A stretch of DNA of 5,075 nucleotides from an uncultured Collinsella sp. (GCA_902478875.1 CABSMZ010000135.1:1-5075), one strand, 5' to 3'. Positions 1 through 5,075 are shown, counted from the first letter of the stretch. Program-made: numbers and translations. The notes: generated from the sequence alone by a model not told the origin.

Positions 1-47
1 GAGATCTAGTACGGTCTCGTGGGCTCGGAGATGTGTATAAGAGACAG
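1..47 (+). other. Illumina Nextera i7-side adapter remnant (synthetic, not genomic)
   Basis: Positions 1-5 (GAGAT) match the 3' end of the P7 primer. Positions 6-13 (CTAGTACG) sit exactly where the i7 index belongs and match, from memory, the adapter-strand form of Nextera index N702. Positions 14-28 match the read-2 transposon arm (GTCTCGTGGGCTCGG). Positions 29-47 are the 19-base Tn5 mosaic end AGATGTGTATAAGAGACAG. All parts are in the order and spacing of a sequencing library end, so this is untrimmed adapter assembled onto the contig. Genomic sequence begins at 48, because the TsaB reading frame stays family-like right up to that base. Any reading frame crossing this block is false. Confidence 0.97.
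29..47 (+). other. Tn5 19-bp mosaic end (within the adapter)
   Basis: This is an exact copy of the hyperactive Tn5 mosaic end used in tagmentation libraries. It marks the insertion junction between adapter and insert at 47/48. It is not evidence of a natural Tn5 or IS50 element: there is no transposase, no second end, and the adjoining bases are library adapter. Confidence 0.96.
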
Positions 48-471
48 GCATATACAGCGCCGGATATACCTCACCGCGCATAGCATCGGCCAAGATGCCA
101 AGCTTGCCGCGCACGCCAGCCTTCCACGCCGTCCAAGCGCAAGCGTCGAGCGTCGACACGCCCAGCAGCGGAACATTGGCACCGCGCGCGAGGCCCTTGG
201 CAGTGGAGATGCCGATGCGCACACCCGTAAACGACCCCGGGCCGCGGCCGACCACGTAGCAACCAACATCGCTGCGATCCAGACCGGCTTGAGCCAGCAC
301 GCCATCAACGGTATTCACGAGCTCAACGTTGGCGTGACGGCGACACATGTGGTCGCCACTCACGAGCTTCGTCTCGCCCGTCTGCCCATCAATCCGGCTT
401 GCCGCGCAGGCAAGCATGTCGGTCGAAGTATCGAGCGCCACCACCAGCGCGTTGTCGTTATGCAAGCTCAT
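48..471 (-). CDS. tsaB: TsaB, tRNA t6A37 threonylcarbamoyltransferase complex dimerisation subunit (3' end cut off by contig end)
   Basis: TsaB (YeaZ) is an inactive ASKHA-fold partner of TsaD. It scaffolds the TsaB-TsaD-TsaE complex that transfers threonylcarbamoyl onto A37 of ANN-decoding tRNAs. I translated 141 genuine residues from the ATG at 471. They contain the N-terminal strand motif VVALDTST (10-17), a histidine region HMCRRHANVELV (41-52), the family signature GRGPGSFTGVRIGISTAKGLA (roughly 75-95) and ADAMRGEVYPALY (128-140). Full-length relatives are about 220-240 residues, so roughly the last third is missing. The frame stays open through the adapter, but residues encoded by 1-47 are artificial. 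The start overlaps the tsaE stop by 14 bases. The only visible Shine-Dalgarno is a weak AAGG nine bases upstream (484-481), so translational coupling to tsaE is likely. A fusion to RimI or TsaD beyond the edge cannot be excluded. Confidence 0.93.
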
Positions 472-964
472 CTTGTACAGCCTTATCAATCAAATGGGAA
501 AGCTCCATTGCGCGGTCACCGTGCGCCTCGAGCGTTATCGTTCGCACATCGCTGTCGCCCTCATCACGCTTGAGCGTCACCGAAAGATACTCATCCGTCA
601 GCTCGTCTTGGAATTGTTCGCCCCATTCCAGCAGGCAAGCACCCTCATAGCCCAGCACATCGAAAATGCCCGTATCCTCGAGCTCGTAGGCATGCTCCAG
701 GCGGTATAGATCAAAGTGAAACAGCGGAATACGGCCTTGATCGTGAACGGCCATGAGCGCAAACGTAGGGCTCGTAACCATATGCCCATCGCCCAGCCCG
801 CGCGAGACGCCCTTGGTAAAGTGAGTTTTGCCCACTCCCAGGCCACCGGTCAGGATGAGCACATCGCCGTCCTCAAGGCACGGTGCAATTAGCTCGCCAA
901 AGTACTCCGTATCGGCAGCGCAAGTCGTTTTGTAAGTACCTACCCCCAGGCGCTCCAGGGACAT
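458..964 (-). CDS. tsaE: TsaE, P-loop ATPase of tRNA t6A37 biosynthesis
   Basis: TsaE (YjeE) is a small cytoplasmic ATPase that binds TsaB-TsaD and drives turnover of the t6A-forming complex. The 168-residue product is close to the usual 150-160. A Walker A P-loop GGLGVGKT lies at 40-47, with K46 and T47 as the nucleotide-binding residues. The family block VTSPTFAL follows at 63-70, then the characteristic HFDLYRL at 83-89 and a Walker B-like LLEWGE at 111-116. The start at 964 is supported by AAGGAG at 975-970, five bases upstream, inside the 12-base gap after the glycosylase gene. The TAA stop at 460-458 lies inside the beginning of tsaB. Adjacency to tsaB fits their joint role in one complex. 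I see no defect, and all diagnostic motifs are intact. Confidence 0.96.
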   Translation of the reverse strand: MSLERLGVGTYKTTCAADTEYFGELIAPCLEDGDVLILTGGLGVGKTHFTKGVSRGLGDGHMVTSPTFALMAVHDQGRIPLFHFDLYRLEHAYELEDTGIFDVLGYEGACLLEWGEQFQDELTDEYLSVTLKRDEGDSDVRTITLEAHGDRAMELSHLIDKAVQDELA

Positions 965-969
965 ATATG

Positions 970-975
970 CTCCTT
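970..975 (-). promoter_or_regulatory. Ribosome binding site of tsaE
   Basis: The minus strand reads AAGGAG followed by five bases (CATAT) and the ATG at 964. It occupies the short gap between the glycosylase stop codon (979-977) and tsaE. It has the same AGGAG-plus-five-base spacing seen before the glycosylase and nnr genes, and it fixes the tsaE start. Confidence 0.8.
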
Positions 976-976
976 A

Positions 977-1597
977 TTATTCCGAGGCGTCCTCTGGTGC
1001 GGGATGTCGCTCCAGATAATCGCCCAGCATCTTAAAGTCTTCCTCCAGCAGCTCCTGCCACGCCGGATTGCGTAGCGCTGCTGCCGGATGGAAAGTGGGC
1101 ATTACTACAAAATGCCCCATCTGGTGGAACCTGCCGCGCAGCTTAGTAATGCCAATCTCGGTCTTAAGCACAAAGTGCGTCGCGGGGTTGCCGAGCGTCA
1201 CGATAATATCGGGCCAGATGCTTCGAATCTGCTCACGCAAAAACGGCGAGCAAGCTAGCACTTCCTCGGGACGTGGATTGCGGTTTCCCGGCGGGCGGCA
1301 CTTAAGCACGTTGGCAATGTAGACGTCTTCGCGTTTGAGCCCCGCCAGCGACAAAATGCCGTTGAGGTCCTCGCCTGCCGCCCCCACAAAGGGCTCGCCC
1401 TGCAAATCCTCATTGCGGCCCGGCGCCTCGCCAATAAACATCACACGAGCGCGGGGGTTTCCCACGCCAAACACGATATTGTGACGCGACTGGTAGAGCT
1501 GGCAGAGGTGACAATCGCCCAGAACGGCCTCAATTTCCTCGAGTGCGACCTCACGTGGTGCCTGATGGGTATGGCCGGGGATGTGCATGACGCCCAT
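977..1597 (-). CDS. Uracil-DNA glycosylase, [4Fe-4S] type (family 4-like)
   Basis: This protein is predicted to remove uracil arising from cytosine deamination or dUTP misincorporation, starting base-excision repair. The 206 residues carry motif A GEAPGRNEDLQGEPFVGAAG (56-75), the IANVLKCRPPGNRNP block (94-108) and motif B TFHPAAALRNP (168-178). Four cysteines are placed like the iron-sulphur ligands of family 4 enzymes: C29 and C32 as CxxC, then C100 and C116. Family 5 enzymes are related, but the acidic motif A (GEAPGxNED) and the length favour family 4. The start at 1597 is chosen because AGGAG lies five bases upstream (1607-1603), overlapping the alr TAG stop. The in-frame ATG at 1588 has no such site. 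It sits between alr and tsaE in the operon. The residues before C29 are histidine-rich and look like a short family-variable leader. Confidence 0.94.
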   Translation of the reverse strand: MGVMHIPGHTHQAPREVALEEIEAVLGDCHLCQLYQSRHNIVFGVGNPRARVMFIGEAPGRNEDLQGEPFVGAAGEDLNGILSLAGLKREDVYIANVLKCRPPGNRNPRPEEVLACSPFLREQIRSIWPDIIVTLGNPATHFVLKTEIGITKLRGRFHQMGHFVVMPTFHPAAALRNPAWQELLEEDFKMLGDYLERHPAPEDASE

Positions 1598-1602
1598 GGC
1601 GA

Positions 1603-1608
1603 CTCCTA
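1603..1608 (-). promoter_or_regulatory. Ribosome binding site of the uracil-DNA glycosylase, fused with the alr stop codon
   Basis: The minus strand reads TAGGAG. Its first three bases are the alr stop codon TAG (1608-1606), and AGGAG forms the Shine-Dalgarno, five bases before the ATG at 1597. A ribosome finishing alr therefore ends on the glycosylase binding site, so reinitiation or coupled translation is likely. Confidence 0.78.
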
Positions 1609-2751
1609 CACGTAGACCTTGTCGAGGCGCATGCCAAAGCCGCAGGCGACCTCGTAGTTAATCGTTCCGCGCAGTCGGGCCATCTCGTCCATAGTGATCT
1701 CGGCATCGCCATCGCGGCCGACAATAATCATCTCGTCACCATACTCGGCCTCGGGAATCTCGTGTGCCGGGTTGGACTGAATGGCGACCATAAACTGGTC
1801 CATGCAGATATTGCCAACCTGATGCACGCGCTCGCCGCGATACAGCACATCCATACGATTGGAAAGCGTACGCGATAGGCCGTCGGCATAACCGATCGGC
1901 AGCGTGCAGATCTGAACGCGCGTGCGCGGTACGCGGTAGGTAAAACCGTAGCCCACGCCCTCACCCATCGCAGGGTGTGCCACGCGCGTCACGCGCGCAT
2001 GGACGCTCATAACGGGATCAAGCTGCATCACGCGGCCACTCAGCTCGCACGGCTGCATGCCATACAAGCCAACGCCGGCGCGAATCATATCAAAATGCAT
2101 CGAGGGGTCGAGCATCGAGGACGGCGTGTTGGCGCAGTGCACGATACCGCACTCAAAACCCGCATCCTTAATGGCCTGAACGGCCTCGGTAAAGCGCTGA
2201 CACTGCAGCTTGTAGTCCCAGCCCGAAGGTTCATCGGCCGTGGCGAAGTGCGTAAATACGCCGTCGCACTGAATACCGCGATGGAAATTAATACCGCGGA
2301 CAAAGTCGAGCACCTGTGTGTAGTGTACGCCGATACGATTCATACCCGTCTCGATGGCGAGATGATACTTGCCCACCTTGCCCGCCGCGACGGCACATTC
2401 GCCATACGCAAGAGCAAAGTCAGACGTATAGACCGAGGGCATGATATCAAACTCGAGCAACGTCGGAATGGCCTCGATAGGCGGCTCGCTTAGGATGAGG
2501 ATGGGTTTCGTAATCCCGCCCTGTCGGAGCTCAACGCCCTCGTTAACCGTCGCCACGGCAAACATGTCGGCACCGGCCGAATACATGATCTTGGCGCACT
2601 CAACAGCTCCATGACCATAAGCATCGGCCTTGACCACGCAGCACAGGCGCTGACGTGGATTCAACAAGTTCTTATAGGCCCTCGTGTTGCGACGGAGCGC
2701 CCCGCGGTCGATCTCGACCCAGGACCAGCGCGTCAAATCGGCTTTATTCAT
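1606..2751 (-). CDS. alr: Alanine racemase (PLP-dependent)
   Basis: Alr interconverts L- and D-alanine in the cytoplasm, supplying D-alanine for peptidoglycan. The 381-residue length is normal for the family. An N-terminal TIM barrel carries the PLP lysine K41 in VVKADAYGHG (39-48), ETGMNRIGV (134-142) with R139, HCANTPSS (204-211) and RAGVGLYG (223-230). The C-terminal beta domain holds the catalytic tyrosine Y267 in GVGYGFTY, then IGYADGLSR (285-293) and ICMDQFMV (314-321). The usual barrel sequence is HLKxDTGM, whereas this protein has HLAIETGM. The lysine that is carbamylated in many Alr structures is therefore alanine (A132), and the next Asp is Glu. The start lies two bases after the nnr stop and lacks a good Shine-Dalgarno, with at best GGA nine bases upstream, so coupling to nnr is likely. 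Function as a racemase is still the best call because both catalytic residues remain. Confidence 0.95.
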   Translation of the reverse strand: MNKADLTRWSWVEIDRGALRRNTRAYKNLLNPRQRLCCVVKADAYGHGAVECAKIMYSAGADMFAVATVNEGVELRQGGITKPILILSEPPIEAIPTLLEFDIMPSVYTSDFALAYGECAVAAGKVGKYHLAIETGMNRIGVHYTQVLDFVRGINFHRGIQCDGVFTHFATADEPSGWDYKLQCQRFTEAVQAIKDAGFECGIVHCANTPSSMLDPSMHFDMIRAGVGLYGMQPCELSGRVMQLDPVMSVHARVTRVAHPAMGEGVGYGFTYRVPRTRVQICTLPIGYADGLSRTLSNRMDVLYRGERVHQVGNICMDQFMVAIQSNPAHEIPEAEYGDEMIIVGRDGDAEITMDEMARLRGTINYEVACGFGMRLDKVYV

Positions 2752-2753
2752 GA

Positions 2754-4370
2754 TTAGTCATCCGACCCTTCGTCCATGATTCCCAGATCTTCGAGCGCAT
2801 CCTTTGCCGCCAGTTCCATGGCAGGACCGATCAAGTCGATAAGATCGGTCGCGATGACGCTCTTCTCACCATACTCCGTCGCCGCGGCAAAACCGGCGTA
2901 GCTGTGAAGTGCGACGGCGTACGAATACAGCAACTCCCAACGATCCATCTCGTCGCGCATGGTGGCAAGCGTGCCGGCCAAAATACCCGCGAGAACATCA
3001 CCCGAACCGGCAGTTGCCAGAGAAGCCGGACCCGAGAGCGGCAGCAGCACACGCTCAACGCCACAGATAGCCGTCGTCGGCCCCTTGGCAATGACAACCA
3101 GGTTGTCGGAGCCTGCAGCCCAGACAACCTTCTGCGCGGCCGCAATCGCGGTACCAAGGTCGTTCACCTCGTCACCGGCAACCAGACGCGAAAGCTCACG
3201 ATAGTGCGGCGTCATAACCAACGGCTGCTCGCGACGATACATCTCGGGGTTACTATCAATACCGTCAATGGCAATCTTAGCAAGGCAGTTGAGTGCATCG
3301 GCATCCAAAATAAGCGGTACATCAAGCTCGAGCAAGCCCGAAACCACCTGCATAGCGCCGGCAGACGTCGTCATACCGGGACCGCACAGTACGCAGCTGT
3401 ACTTCTTTGCAATCTCGCACACCGTCATGCGCGCAGCGGCGCCAAAGGAGCCGCGGGAATCAGACGGAATAGCAAAGACGGGAATCGAAGGAAGTGCCAT
3501 GCGAATAAGATTAGCGCAGGCGTCAGGAGCCGCGACTGCCACGTAACCAGCACCCGCGCGAGCTGCAGACTTGGCCGCCATAATGGCAGCACCAGGATAT
3601 TGTGCAGATCCGGCGACAATAAGCACAGAGCCACGGGAATACTTATCGATATTCGTAGGTAGTGGAGCAAAGTAATCAACTAAGTCACCGGGCTCGACAA
3701 TCTCGGCGGCGTGGTCGACATCATCGATGACCTCGTCAAGACGGTCGTAAAGATTGCCGCAGATCAAATCGCCAGCATACTCAGGGCCATCAGCGCTATA
3801 CAAACCAATCTTGGGCGCAATCATCGTCACCGTATGCTCGGCACGAATGCAGTCGTCATCAACAACGCCCGTCTCGGCATTCAGGCCCGAGGGGACATCA
3901 ATGGATACGACACAATCGGCGCATTCATTGACCGTAGGAATCCAGATGGAGAACGGCGCACGCAGATTCCCGTGGAAACCGGTACCAAATATGGCATCGA
4001 CAACAACATCGGCCTTATCGATCAAAACCTCGAGTTCGTCACGCGAGGGGCCGACGCAAACGTGCACATCGCGGCCGGCAGTACGACGAGCAACATGACG
4101 TGCCAGAGCAGCAGGAATCTCATCCGGCTCAACCGGAGAAACGATATCGACGTCCACACCCTTATGGCTCAGAATATCGGCGGCAACCCAACCGTCGCCG
4201 CCATTATTACCAAAACCGACCAGAAAGAGAACCCGATCGGGATTGAGCTTCAAGACCTCGTTGGCGGCAAACTCACCCGCTAGCTCCATAAGCTCGGCCT
4301 TCGAAGTCCCTTCGCGTTCGATGATATCCTCGAGACGAACGACTTCTTCGGTACTCAAAACCGGTTTCAT
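2754..4370 (-). CDS. nnr: Bifunctional NAD(P)H-hydrate epimerase / ADP-dependent NAD(P)H-hydrate dehydratase
   Basis: This enzyme repairs hydrated NADH and NADPH. The N-terminal YjeF_N domain (about 1-220) interconverts the R and S hydrates, and the C-terminal ribokinase-like domain (about 235-525) dehydrates the S form using ADP. In the epimerase domain I see GNNGGDG (54-60), VDAIFGTGF (124-132) and SIDVPSGLNAETG (156-168). In the dehydratase domain I see KYSRGSVLIVAGS (243-255), CGPGM (329-333), DADALN (356-361), TPHYRE (387-392), KGPTTAI (429-435) and ATAGSGDVLAG (452-462), with D458 as the expected catalytic-site aspartate. The 538 residues match a full-length fusion. The usual TPHPGE motif is altered to TPHYRE. 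The ATG at 4370 follows the acpS stop with no gap and has AGGAG five bases upstream (4380-4376). The protein ends in an acidic tail, DEGSDD. Confidence 0.96.
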   Translation of the reverse strand: MKPVLSTEEVVRLEDIIEREGTSKAELMELAGEFAANEVLKLNPDRVLFLVGFGNNGGDGWVAADILSHKGVDVDIVSPVEPDEIPAALARHVARRTAGRDVHVCVGPSRDELEVLIDKADVVVDAIFGTGFHGNLRAPFSIWIPTVNECADCVVSIDVPSGLNAETGVVDDDCIRAEHTVTMIAPKIGLYSADGPEYAGDLICGNLYDRLDEVIDDVDHAAEIVEPGDLVDYFAPLPTNIDKYSRGSVLIVAGSAQYPGAAIMAAKSAARAGAGYVAVAAPDACANLIRMALPSIPVFAIPSDSRGSFGAAARMTVCEIAKKYSCVLCGPGMTTSAGAMQVVSGLLELDVPLILDADALNCLAKIAIDGIDSNPEMYRREQPLVMTPHYRELSRLVAGDEVNDLGTAIAAAQKVVWAAGSDNLVVIAKGPTTAICGVERVLLPLSGPASLATAGSGDVLAGILAGTLATMRDEMDRWELLYSYAVALHSYAGFAAATEYGEKSVIATDLIDLIGPAMELAAKDALEDLGIMDEGSDD

Positions 4371-4910
4371 CTATGCTCCTAGCGTATCTTGCGAAGCATC
4401 GCCCAGGTGCTCCGTCAATGCTGAATTCTGCAGCTGCTCAAGCTCATCTAAAACAGAGCGAGCCTCTTTAAATGTCTGCGCAACGCGTTTCTTAGTGCTC
4501 ACCTTTTCATCTTTTGGCTTAGGCCGAGCATCTTCGGTAATCGCGATGGCATTCGCAACGGCTAAGTCTCCTGTAAGCGTAATGGAAAGAGCGACCTCAA
4601 CAACACCCAGCTCATGAGCGATCTCGAGTGCACGGCCCGAAAGCAGCGCCTTCGGTTTGCCGAGTTTATCACGCGTTACAGAAACATCCTTGCGACCCAC
4701 GCCTTGACTAAAACCCGTGCCGAGAGCTTTAAGCACCGCCTCGCGCGAAGCAAAGCGGCTCGCATAGTGAGCAGCGGGACGCGATGATGCATCACAATAC
4801 GCACGCTCTTCTTCGGTAAACACACGCCGAGCAAACGACGGCGTCTTTTCAAGAATTGATTTCATACGGGAAATCTCGACGATATCAACGCCGATTCCAG
4901 CTTCAGCCAT
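4371..4910 (-). CDS. acpS: Holo-[acyl-carrier-protein] synthase with C-terminal extension
   Basis: AcpS transfers 4'-phosphopantetheine from CoA to the serine of apo-ACP, activating fatty acid synthesis. Family core blocks are GIGVDIVEISRM (5-16, D9 a Mg ligand), RVFTEEERAYC (29-39), RFASREAVLKALGTG (52-66, E57 the second acidic ligand), DKLGKPKALLSG (81-92) and ALSITLTGDLAVANAIA (107-123). The usual KEA is REA here (R56). I prefer the ATG at 4910, giving 179 residues. A near-perfect GGAGGTGA (4920-4913) lies just upstream of it, whereas the ATG at 4922 would place that Shine-Dalgarno inside the gene. Typical AcpS is about 115-130 residues. Residues 128-179 form an extra charged tail with a lysine-rich stretch and a heptad-like pattern at V143, F147, A150, L154 and L157, suggesting a helix or short coiled coil of unknown role. 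It is the first gene of the operon, directly abutting nnr. Confidence 0.94.
   Translation of the reverse strand: MAEAGIGVDIVEISRMKSILEKTPSFARRVFTEEERAYCDASSRPAAHYASRFASREAVLKALGTGFSQGVGRKDVSVTRDKLGKPKALLSGRALEIAHELGVVEVALSITLTGDLAVANAIAITEDARPKPKDEKVSTKKRVAQTFKEARSVLDELEQLQNSALTEHLGDASQDTLGA
4376..4380 (-). promoter_or_regulatory. Ribosome binding site of nnr, inside the end of acpS
   Basis: The minus strand reads AGGAG followed by CATAG and the ATG at 4370. The last three bases of that spacer are the acpS stop codon TAG, so the binding site lies within the acpS coding sequence. The genes abut with no intergenic base, which supports coupled translation. Confidence 0.78.
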
Positions 4911-4912
4911 GT

Positions 4913-4920
4913 TCACCTCC
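4913..4920 (-). promoter_or_regulatory. Strong ribosome binding site of acpS (decides the start)
   Basis: The minus strand reads GGAGGTGA, an almost complete complement of the 16S 3' end, with five bases between GGAGG and the ATG at 4910. It overlaps the upstream in-frame ATG at 4922-4920, so that ATG is unlikely to be the start. It is the strongest such site in the window, as expected for the first gene of the transcript. Confidence 0.88.
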
Positions 4921-4939
4921 ATATCGCACAGACTAGGTT

Positions 4940-4969
4940 ATTGTAGCCCGTTCACAGAAGATGCGACAA
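4940..4969 (-). promoter_or_regulatory. Predicted sigma-A-type promoter, proximal to acpS
   Basis: On the minus strand, TTGTCG (4969-4964) and TACAAT (4945-4940) are separated by 18 bases. They match the TTGACA and TATAAT consensus at 4 of 6 and 5 of 6 positions. A start near 4933 would give a leader of about 23 bases ending in the acpS Shine-Dalgarno. It is downstream of the terminator and in the only non-coding gap before the operon. This is a motif-based prediction. Confidence 0.6.
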
Positions 4970-4975
4970 ACGAGG

Positions 4976-5005
4976 GTTATAAAACACAGCTACTATGTGA
5001 GACAA
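4976..5005 (-). promoter_or_regulatory. Second possible promoter, distal to acpS
   Basis: On the minus strand, TTGTCT (5005-5000) and TATAAC (4981-4976) are separated by 18 bases, matching the consensus at 4 of 6 and 5 of 6 positions. It lies exactly 36 bases upstream of the proximal candidate and has the same spacer length. Either or both may be active. The surrounding AT-rich bases (TTTTATAAC) could also act as an upstream element. Confidence 0.45.
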
Positions 5006-5019
5006 AAGCCCGTAAACGC

Positions 5020-5051
5020 AAAAAAGGGGGAGGCCGCGAGGCCTCCCCCTT
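5020..5051 (-). terminator. Intrinsic terminator of a minus-strand gene beyond the right edge
   Basis: A perfect 10-bp GC-rich inverted repeat has arms GGGGGAGGCC (5026-5035) and GGCCTCCCCC (5040-5049) around the four-base loop GCGA. Two further A-T pairs (5024-5025 with 5050-5051) extend it. On the minus strand the stem is followed by six T (5025-5020), the classic Rho-independent form. On the plus strand only TTCTC follows, so minus is the working direction. It would stop transcription entering from the right and so separates that gene from the acpS promoters. A TGA at 5060-5058 in one minus frame could be that gene's stop codon, but only five codons precede it in the window. Confidence 0.9.
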
Positions 5052-5075
5052 CTCAGTTCAAGCGTACGGCTCGGT

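Noticed and set aside
29..47. A natural Tn5/IS50 insertion
   Set aside because: The 19-base end is flanked by library adapter and index, not by transposon genes.
6..308. Minus-strand open frame ending SLIHISEPTRPY
   Set aside because: It is a wrong-frame shadow of tsaB that terminates in the adapter. Its C-terminal string is adapter translation.
19..573. Long plus-strand open frame starting MGSEMCIRDR
   Set aside because: Its start lies in the adapter and the rest is antisense to tsaB and the tsaE end. It has no family resemblance and no ribosome binding site.
1975..2493. Plus-strand open frame antisense to alr
   Set aside because: It is a composition-driven shadow with no recognisable domain, and the minus-strand alr has all its motifs.
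2904..3662. 252-residue plus-strand open frame antisense to nnr
   Set aside because: It mirrors the dehydratase domain and is Arg/His/Asn-rich with no family motif or start signal. The minus strand is clearly coding.
3711..4283. 190-residue plus-strand open frame antisense to nnr
   Set aside because: It overlaps the epimerase domain, whose GNNGGDG, DAIFGTG and DVPSG motifs are intact on the minus strand.
4911..4922. Upstream ATG at 4922 as the acpS start (four extra residues MEVN)
   Set aside because: The strong GGAGGTGA lies within that extension and is correctly spaced only for the ATG at 4910.
48..5019. Defence system, CRISPR, prophage, toxin-antitoxin or another novel accessory system
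   Set aside because: All sequence here is explained by six conserved housekeeping genes and one short regulatory gap. No repeats, mobile genes or unexplained stretches over about 110 bases were seen.
5058..5075. C-terminus of an upstream minus-strand gene (TEPYA then TGA)
   Set aside because: The terminator orientation makes such a gene likely, but five codons are too few to choose the frame or name a product.

Overview
This looks like one end of a contig from a moderately GC-rich Gram-positive genome. The first 47 bases are not biological. They read as the tail of the Illumina P7 primer, an 8-base i7 index and the Nextera read-2/mosaic-end adapter. Genuine genomic sequence starts at about position 48.

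The rest is a single housekeeping gene cluster, all on the minus strand and read from right to left. In transcription order it encodes: AcpS, the holo-ACP synthase (4910-4371); a fused NAD(P)H-hydrate epimerase/dehydratase (4370-2754); alanine racemase (2751-1606); a type-4/5-like [4Fe-4S] uracil-DNA glycosylase (1597-977); TsaE (964-458); and TsaB (471 to about 48, cut off by the adapter). Genes are separated by 12 bases or fewer, and tsaB overlaps tsaE by 14 bases, so one polycistronic transcript is very likely. Upstream of acpS, about 110 bases hold two plausible tandem sigma-A-type promoters on the minus strand. Beyond them is a strong intrinsic terminator (5020-5051) whose T-tract faces the minus direction. 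It insulates the operon from a gene lying past the right edge.

The acpS-nnr-alr-tsaE-tsaB order is the familiar Gram-positive/actinobacterial housekeeping arrangement. The extra glycosylase between alr and tsaE, the protein style and the GC level suggest a gut actinobacterium of class Coriobacteriia, possibly Collinsella. That assignment is inference from familiarity, not a database result. The genes serve separate basic processes: ACP activation for lipid synthesis, repair of damaged nicotinamide cofactors, D-alanine supply for peptidoglycan, base-excision repair, and the t6A37 modification of ANN-decoding tRNAs (TsaB and TsaE work with TsaC/TsaD encoded elsewhere).

I found no convincing new biological system. 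The points most worth checking are the adapter remnant and the false proteins it creates, a coiled-coil-like C-terminal extension on AcpS, loss of the usually carbamylated lysine in Alr, an altered TPH motif in the dehydratase domain, and the duplicated promoter spacing upstream of acpS.
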